Assembly (NCBI RefSeq): GCF_042646605.1
Contig: NZ_JBHRUG010000027.1
Coordinates: 124,001 to 188,000, forward strand
Direction of reading: 5' to 3'
DNA from: Litchfieldella rifensis
GTDB lineage: Bacteria > Pseudomonadota > Gammaproteobacteria > Pseudomonadales > Halomonadaceae
DNA length: 64,000 nt
Made by a program: the position numbers and the translations under genes. Of the stretch, positions 60,147 to 64,000 are shown piece by piece. Every line of letters begins with the position of its first letter. The first letter of the stretch is position 1. The notes under the pieces were generated by a model. The model saw only the letters and a program-made list of their open reading frames with translations, made no database searches and was not told the origin of the DNA.

Positions 60147-61596
60147 AAAACTTCTCCATCGTTTCGCGATAGTCGAGGAAGTCTTCGCGGCGTTTCTCGA
60201 TGCGGCTGGTGACGGTAGGGTCGCCAGTACGCTTGGCCGCCTCCTCGGCGACATCCAGTTGGCGGATGGCACGGTCGATGCGCCCGGTCAGTTGCAGGTA
60301 TTCGGCGCGTGCCAGATGGCCCCAGGCCTCATGATGGCTGCGACCGGCCGCTTCGGCCAGCAGCACGAAGAGCTGCGGGTCTTCAGGGCGTTGCTCGGTC
60401 AGTTCGCGCAATACCTGGAAGGCCTGGCCCGGATCGCGCTGCAGCAGGGCCTCGCCCAGCAGGCGTTGGGCCGGCGTGTAGTCGGGCATGAGCCGCAGCA
60501 GTCGGCGGGTGCGTTCGATGGTGTCGTCGTAGCGCCCCGCCTGGAGGGACACTTCGGCCGCCGACGCCGGAATCAACGGCAGGTCGGGAAGTTCGCTTGC
60601 CAGCGCATCGAGTGCTGTCAGGGCCGCCTGGGTCTGGCCGCGTTCGGCGTCGATCAGGGCCGCCAGATAGCGCCTGGCCATCGGGTCGGGGTCGTCCTGG
60701 ACCAATTGGGTGGTCGCCTGGCTCGGATTGCTGCGGTTAAGGTCGAGCAACGCTCGGGCGCGAATCATGTCGAAGGAGGGGCCGGTGTCGCGTGGCTGGC
60801 TCACGCGGATCTGCCTGGCACGGGCTTCGGTGTCGCTGATGCGTGATTCGGTCACCGGGTGCGTCAGCAGGAACTCTGGCGGGTTGCCCCCCTGCAGGGC
60901 GGCCACGCGTTGCATCGCACGGAACATGCGTATCATGGCCTGGGGGTCGTAACCGGCCTGGGCCATGGTCTGCAGGCCGATGCGGTCGGCTTCCTGCTCG
61001 AAGCGCCGGGAATAGGCCAATTGGTCCTGAATGAAGGCAGCCTGGGAGCCCATGGCGGTGGCGATGCCGGCGTCGCCACCGCCGCCGGCGGCGATCAGCA
61101 TGCCGGCGAGCATCGCTGCCATGGCGGGGATCTGGGTTTCCTCGGCGCGCTCCATGCGCCGCGCATAGTGATTCTGTGACAGGTGGCCGAGTTCGTGCGC
61201 CAGCACCGAGGCCAGCGAGGCTTCATCCTTGGCGAAAGCGAACAGCCCAGAGTTGACGCCGATCACGCCACCGGGCACGGCGAAGGCGTTGAGCAGGCGG
61301 CTATCGACCAGGGTCACGGTGGTTCGGGTATTGTAGAGTTCGCTATGGGGGATGAGCTGGTCGACCAGCGACTCGACATAGTCTTGGGCGATGGGATCCT
61401 GCCAGGTGGAGGCGCGGGCCCGGAACTGGCGCAGCCAGGCGCGGCCGAGGCGATATTCCTCGTTGCCCGATACACTGGCAGTAGTGGTGCCGAGCTGCGG
61501 CAGGCCATAGTCGTCGATCGCGACGGCCGGCGATGCCAGTAAGCCGGCCAGTATCAAGGGCCCGGCGACGAGCCAGGGTTTCAGGGTATGGAACAT
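60145..61596 (-). CDS. bepA: M48 family metalloprotease with TPR domain, BepA-like
   Basis: A 483-residue periplasmic protease/chaperone that helps assemble or degrade outer-membrane LptD and related proteins. A signal peptide covers about residues 1-27 (PLILAGLLASPAVA). The zinc motif is HELGHLSQNHY, with the third ligand in RFEQEADRIGLQTMAQAGYD. TPR repeats fill the second half (LPDYTPAQRLLGEAL-type helices). The start at 61596 has GAGGC upstream and gives a length like E. coli BepA (487). It is divergent from tusA-perM. Confidence 0.88.
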   Translation of the reverse strand: MFHTLKPWLVAGPLILAGLLASPAVAIDDYGLPQLGTTTASVSGNEEYRLGRAWLRQFRARASTWQDPIAQDYVESLVDQLIPHSELYNTRTTVTLVDSRLLNAFAVPGGVIGVNSGLFAFAKDEASLASVLAHELGHLSQNHYARRMERAEETQIPAMAAMLAGMLIAAGGGGDAGIATAMGSQAAFIQDQLAYSRRFEQEADRIGLQTMAQAGYDPQAMIRMFRAMQRVAALQGGNPPEFLLTHPVTESRISDTEARARQIRVSQPRDTGPSFDMIRARALLDLNRSNPSQATTQLVQDDPDPMARRYLAALIDAERGQTQAALTALDALASELPDLPLIPASAAEVSLQAGRYDDTIERTRRLLRLMPDYTPAQRLLGEALLQRDPGQAFQVLRELTEQRPEDPQLFVLLAEAAGRSHHEAWGHLARAEYLQLTGRIDRAIRQLDVAEEAAKRTGDPTVTSRIEKRREDFLDYRETMEKF

Positions 61597-61724
61597 GGGT
61601 TGCCTCGTTTTACCCGAGCCTTCTTCTGACATTGATTCATTGGTCAAAGTGCCTTTAAATTCCAAGGGATTTCGTTGCCAGCGGTGCCTGGCGTCCCTGA
61701 TTCGATATTTTCCCGGGAGATCGC

Positions 61725-61976
61725 ATGGCCCTGCAACCTGATGATGTGCTCGACGCCCGCGGCTTGCCTTGCCCGCTGCCGTTGTTGAAAGCCAAGCAGG
61801 CCTTGTCACGCCTGGATGCGGGGCAGCTGCTGGAGGTCTTGGCCACCGATGCCGGCTCATGGCGGGATTTCGAGACTTTCATCGCTCAGAGTGAGCATGA
61901 GATGCCGGCCCGCGAGGAGCAGGGTGAGGTCTATCGCTACTGGATCCGCAAGGGTGGCAGAGGGTCGGGGGCATGA
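61725..61976 (+). CDS. TusA-type sulfurtransferase
   Basis: An 83-residue sulfur carrier. The active cysteine is Cys16 in DARGLPCPLPLLKAKQAL, the CPxP motif. This fold passes persulfide sulfur to partners for tRNA thiolation and other uses. GGGAG lies six bases before the ATG. Its stop codon overlaps the start of the membrane permease gene (ATGA), a conserved pairing in this group. Whether it is the tRNA-thiolation TusA or a paralogue such as YedF cannot be told. Confidence 0.88.
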   Translation: MALQPDDVLDARGLPCPLPLLKAKQALSRLDAGQLLEVLATDAGSWRDFETFIAQSEHEMPAREEQGEVYRYWIRKGGRGSGA

Positions 61977-63079
61977 CCCTCCGCGCGGTGTTCAAGGGCT
62001 GGGTCGAGCGCTATTTCTCTGATGAGGAAGCGGTGATCCTGCTCGTGGTACTGGTGCTGGGATTCGCCGTGGTGATCTGGTTGGGGCGCATGTTGGCCCC
62101 GTTCTTCACCGCGCTGATCATCGCCTTCCTGCTGCAGGGGGCGGTGAGCTGGCTGGAACGACGCGGTATCCCCCATCTTTTGTCGGTAATCGTGGTGTTC
62201 CTGGCCTTCCTCGGCATGCTGCTGGCAATGGCCCTCATTGTCATGCCATTGATCTGGAACCAGTTGGTCGGCTTGGTGCAGGAAACCCCGCGGATGTTCG
62301 CCAGTGGCCAGCAATTGCTGGACGATCTCCAGGCGCGTTACCCCAATCTGGTCACACCGGATCAGATCCAGGACTGGATCGGCGCGGCCGGCCGCGAGCT
62401 GACCCAGATGGGACAACGGGCCCTGACGCTATCGCTGGCTTCGCTGGGTAATGTGCTGGCGCTGATCATCTATCTGGTGCTGGTGCCGATCCTGGTGTTC
62501 TTCATGCTCAAGGATCGCGATCGCCTGGTGGGGTTCATGCTGTGGCTGTTGCCTCGCAAGCGCGACCTGATGACGCGCATCTGGCATGAAATGGATGCCC
62601 AGATCGCCAATTACGTGCGTGGCAAGTTCATCGAGATCATCATCGTGGGCACCACGGCCTTCTTGACCTTCGCTTTCTTTGGTTTGCCCTATTCGGCGCT
62701 GTTGGCGGTATCGGTCGGTTTCTCGGTACTGGTGCCCTATATTGGTGCGGCGGTGGCCACCTTGCCGGTAGCGGCGGTGGCCGGTTTTCACTTCGGGATC
62801 AGTGACCAGTTCCTCTATGTCATCATTGCCTACGGGGTGCTGCAGGCCTTGGACGGCAACGTACTGGTGCCGGTGCTGTTTTCCGAGGCGGTCAACCTGC
62901 ATCCGGTGTCGATCATTCTGGCGGTGCTGTTCTTCGGCGGGATCTGGGGATTCTGGGGCATCTTCTTCGCTATTCCCCTGGCCACGTTATTGAAGGCGCT
63001 GGTGTATGCCTGGCCCCGCAGCATCAAGTCAAAGGGGGGAGAGGCGGAGGAGTCCATCGAGGCGCTCTCGGAGGAATGA
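61973..63079 (+). CDS. perM: AI-2E family transporter, PerM-like permease
   Basis: A 368-residue membrane protein with seven to eight hydrophobic segments. It has the family stretches RMLAPFFTALIIAFLLQGAV, VPILVFFMLKDRDRLVGFML and LLAVSVGFSVLVPYIGAAVA, and ends with GFWGIFFAIPLATLLKALVY. Function is unsettled in E. coli PerM; other members are claimed to move autoinducer-2 or sodium. Overlap with tusA and closeness to bepA repeat the gammaproteobacterial order. Confidence 0.87.
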   Translation: MTLRAVFKGWVERYFSDEEAVILLVVLVLGFAVVIWLGRMLAPFFTALIIAFLLQGAVSWLERRGIPHLLSVIVVFLAFLGMLLAMALIVMPLIWNQLVGLVQETPRMFASGQQLLDDLQARYPNLVTPDQIQDWIGAAGRELTQMGQRALTLSLASLGNVLALIIYLVLVPILVFFMLKDRDRLVGFMLWLLPRKRDLMTRIWHEMDAQIANYVRGKFIEIIIVGTTAFLTFAFFGLPYSALLAVSVGFSVLVPYIGAAVATLPVAAVAGFHFGISDQFLYVIIAYGVLQALDGNVLVPVLFSEAVNLHPVSIILAVLFFGGIWGFWGIFFAIPLATLLKALVYAWPRSIKSKGGEAEESIEALSEE

Positions 63080-63115
63080 GAGCCCTGCCGCCTGGTCGGG
63101 CAGGGCGGGGATATG

Positions 63116-63589
63116 TCAGCCGGCATGCAATTGCTGTGCGGCCTCGAGCACGTCGTCGACATGGCCGGGCACCTTGACCCCGCGCCACTCACGGGCGAGC
63201 CTGCCCTCCTTGTCGATCAGGAAGGTGCTGCGCTCGATGCCCAGGTGCTCCTTGCCGTACAGCTTCTTGAGCTTGATGACATCGAACAGCCGGCACAGGG
63301 TTTCGTCCTTGTCGGAAACCAGTTCGAAGGTGAAGCCCTGCTTGGTCTTGAAGTTCTCCTGGGCGCGCAGCCCGTCGCGCGATACGCCGAGGATCACGGT
63401 ATTGGCGGTAGCGAAGGCATCCTTGCGGTCGCGAAAATCGCCGCCCTCGGTGGTGCAACCCGGGGTGCTGGCCTTGGGATAGAAGTAGATCACCACCTGC
63501 TTTCCCTTCAGCTCCGCGAGGCTCACGGTGGTGTCGCTGGTGGCCTGGGCGGTGAAATCGGGAACCGGTTGTCCAAGCGTGACGCTCAT
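63116..63589 (-). CDS. bcp: Thioredoxin-dependent thiol peroxidase, Bcp/PrxQ type
   Basis: A 157-residue peroxiredoxin that reduces hydrogen and lipid peroxides. The peroxidatic cysteine is Cys45 in YPKASTPGCTTEGGDFRD. In E. coli Bcp the resolving cysteine lies five residues later, but here that position is Gly50. The remaining cysteine (ETLCRLFD) corresponds to the third cysteine of E. coli Bcp. The enzyme would thus act as a 1-Cys or alternative 2-Cys type. AAGGAG lies six bases before the start. It is divergent from dapA by 185 bases. Confidence 0.9.
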   Translation of the reverse strand: MSVTLGQPVPDFTAQATSDTTVSLAELKGKQVVIYFYPKASTPGCTTEGGDFRDRKDAFATANTVILGVSRDGLRAQENFKTKQGFTFELVSDKDETLCRLFDVIKLKKLYGKEHLGIERSTFLIDKEGRLAREWRGVKVPGHVDDVLEAAQQLHAG

Positions 63590-63774
63590 CTATTGCTCCT
63601 TGAATGGTGGGTGACGCACGAAGACGCCATTGATTACACGCAACTGGCGGGCCGCTGTAAAGTCAGCATCAAGCAACGGCATTGCTCGCTGTACAGGCTT
63701 TCGCCGCCTGAGTACCATTTACCCATTGTCAATGCATGACTTGGGCGTCATTTGAACCGAAGAGGATCCGCAGA

Positions 63775-64000
63775 ATGATCACAGGCAGCATCGTCGCCCT
63801 GGCGACACCGATGAAGGCCGCTGGCGAGATCGATTGGGAGGCGCTGCGTCGTCTGGTGAACTTCCACCTCGACAACGGCACGGATGCCATCGTCGCTGCC
63901 GGCACCACGGGGGAACCCACCACCATGTCGTTCGCCGAGCACTTCGATGTGATTCGCACCGTGGTGGAAGAGGTCGCCGGGCGCATCCCGGTCATCGCCG
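63775..64000 (+). CDS. dapA: 4-hydroxy-tetrahydrodipicolinate synthase (partial, 5' end)
   Basis: The first 75 codons of DapA, which condenses pyruvate with aspartate semialdehyde in lysine and diaminopimelate synthesis. The start MITGSIVALATPMKAAGEID is typical. The GTTGEPTTMS loop near residue 43 holds the threonine pair of the active site. The catalytic lysine lies beyond the window. AGAGGA lies nine bases upstream. The gene runs off the window end; the bcp-dapA neighbourhood is conserved. Confidence 0.93.
   Translation, partial: MITGSIVALATPMKAAGEIDWEALRRLVNFHLDNGTDAIVAAGTTGEPTTMSFAEHFDVIRTVVEEVAGRIPVIA

Noticed and set aside
1..64000. CRISPR arrays, insertion sequences, prophage or integron genes
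   Set aside because: No spaced direct repeats, transposase, integrase or phage structural genes were seen on either strand.

Overview
The window reads as a chromosomal segment of a GC-rich gammaproteobacterium, most likely a moderately halophilic member of the Halomonadaceae (Halomonas-like). The grounds are a BetT-type choline transporter next to a BetA-type choline dehydrogenase, TRAP and Liv transport operons, acidic proteins, and gammaproteobacterial gene orders (mltF divergent from purL; scpA-scpB-rluB; nadA, bepA, tusA, perM, bcp, dapA). The species is inferred, not proven.

Layout. 1-12.3 kb: accessory and detoxification genes: a GNAT acetyltransferase, an exported truncated globin, a minus-strand block of VOC, YCII and two DUF899 proteins, three consecutive LysE/RhtB exporters, a secreted DUF151-PDZ protein, an FMN reductase with an arylamine N-acetyltransferase, and a PhzF protein. 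12.3-25 kb: betT-betA, a rhodanese/LysR pair, a BBE-type flavin oxidase divergent from an AraC regulator, a tandem YCII pair, and a Lon-family protease overlapping a universal stress protein. 25-41.6 kb: EamA transporter, livGFHM with divergent livK, azoR/LysR, a patatin, a TRAP-amidase operon, tRNA-Thr, TerC and TSUP membrane proteins. 41.7-64 kb: a multicopper oxidase coupled to a ZIP transporter, then mostly housekeeping genes (tesB, tadA, mltF, purL, P-type ATPase, radD, scpA, scpB, rluB, two tRNA-Lys, nadA, bepA, tusA, perM, bcp, partial dapA).

The most interesting structure is regulatory. Four transcription units (VOC-YCII, DUF899 no. 1, DUF899 no. 2, and the YCII pair about 15 kb away) each have the same bipartite promoter: TGTCGA, exactly 17 bases, CGACTA. 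This resembles an ECF sigma-factor promoter and defines a dispersed stress or detoxification regulon whose sigma factor lies outside the window. Two further specific controls can be read. A MerR/SoxR-type operator sits in a 19-base spacer upstream of the FMN reductase-NAT pair. An FNR/Anr box sits at the class II position upstream of the Lon-like protease-USP pair. Gene remnants (a dehydrogenase tail and a LysE fragment), heptamer repeats and a 17-bp perfect hairpin show past rearrangement in the accessory part.
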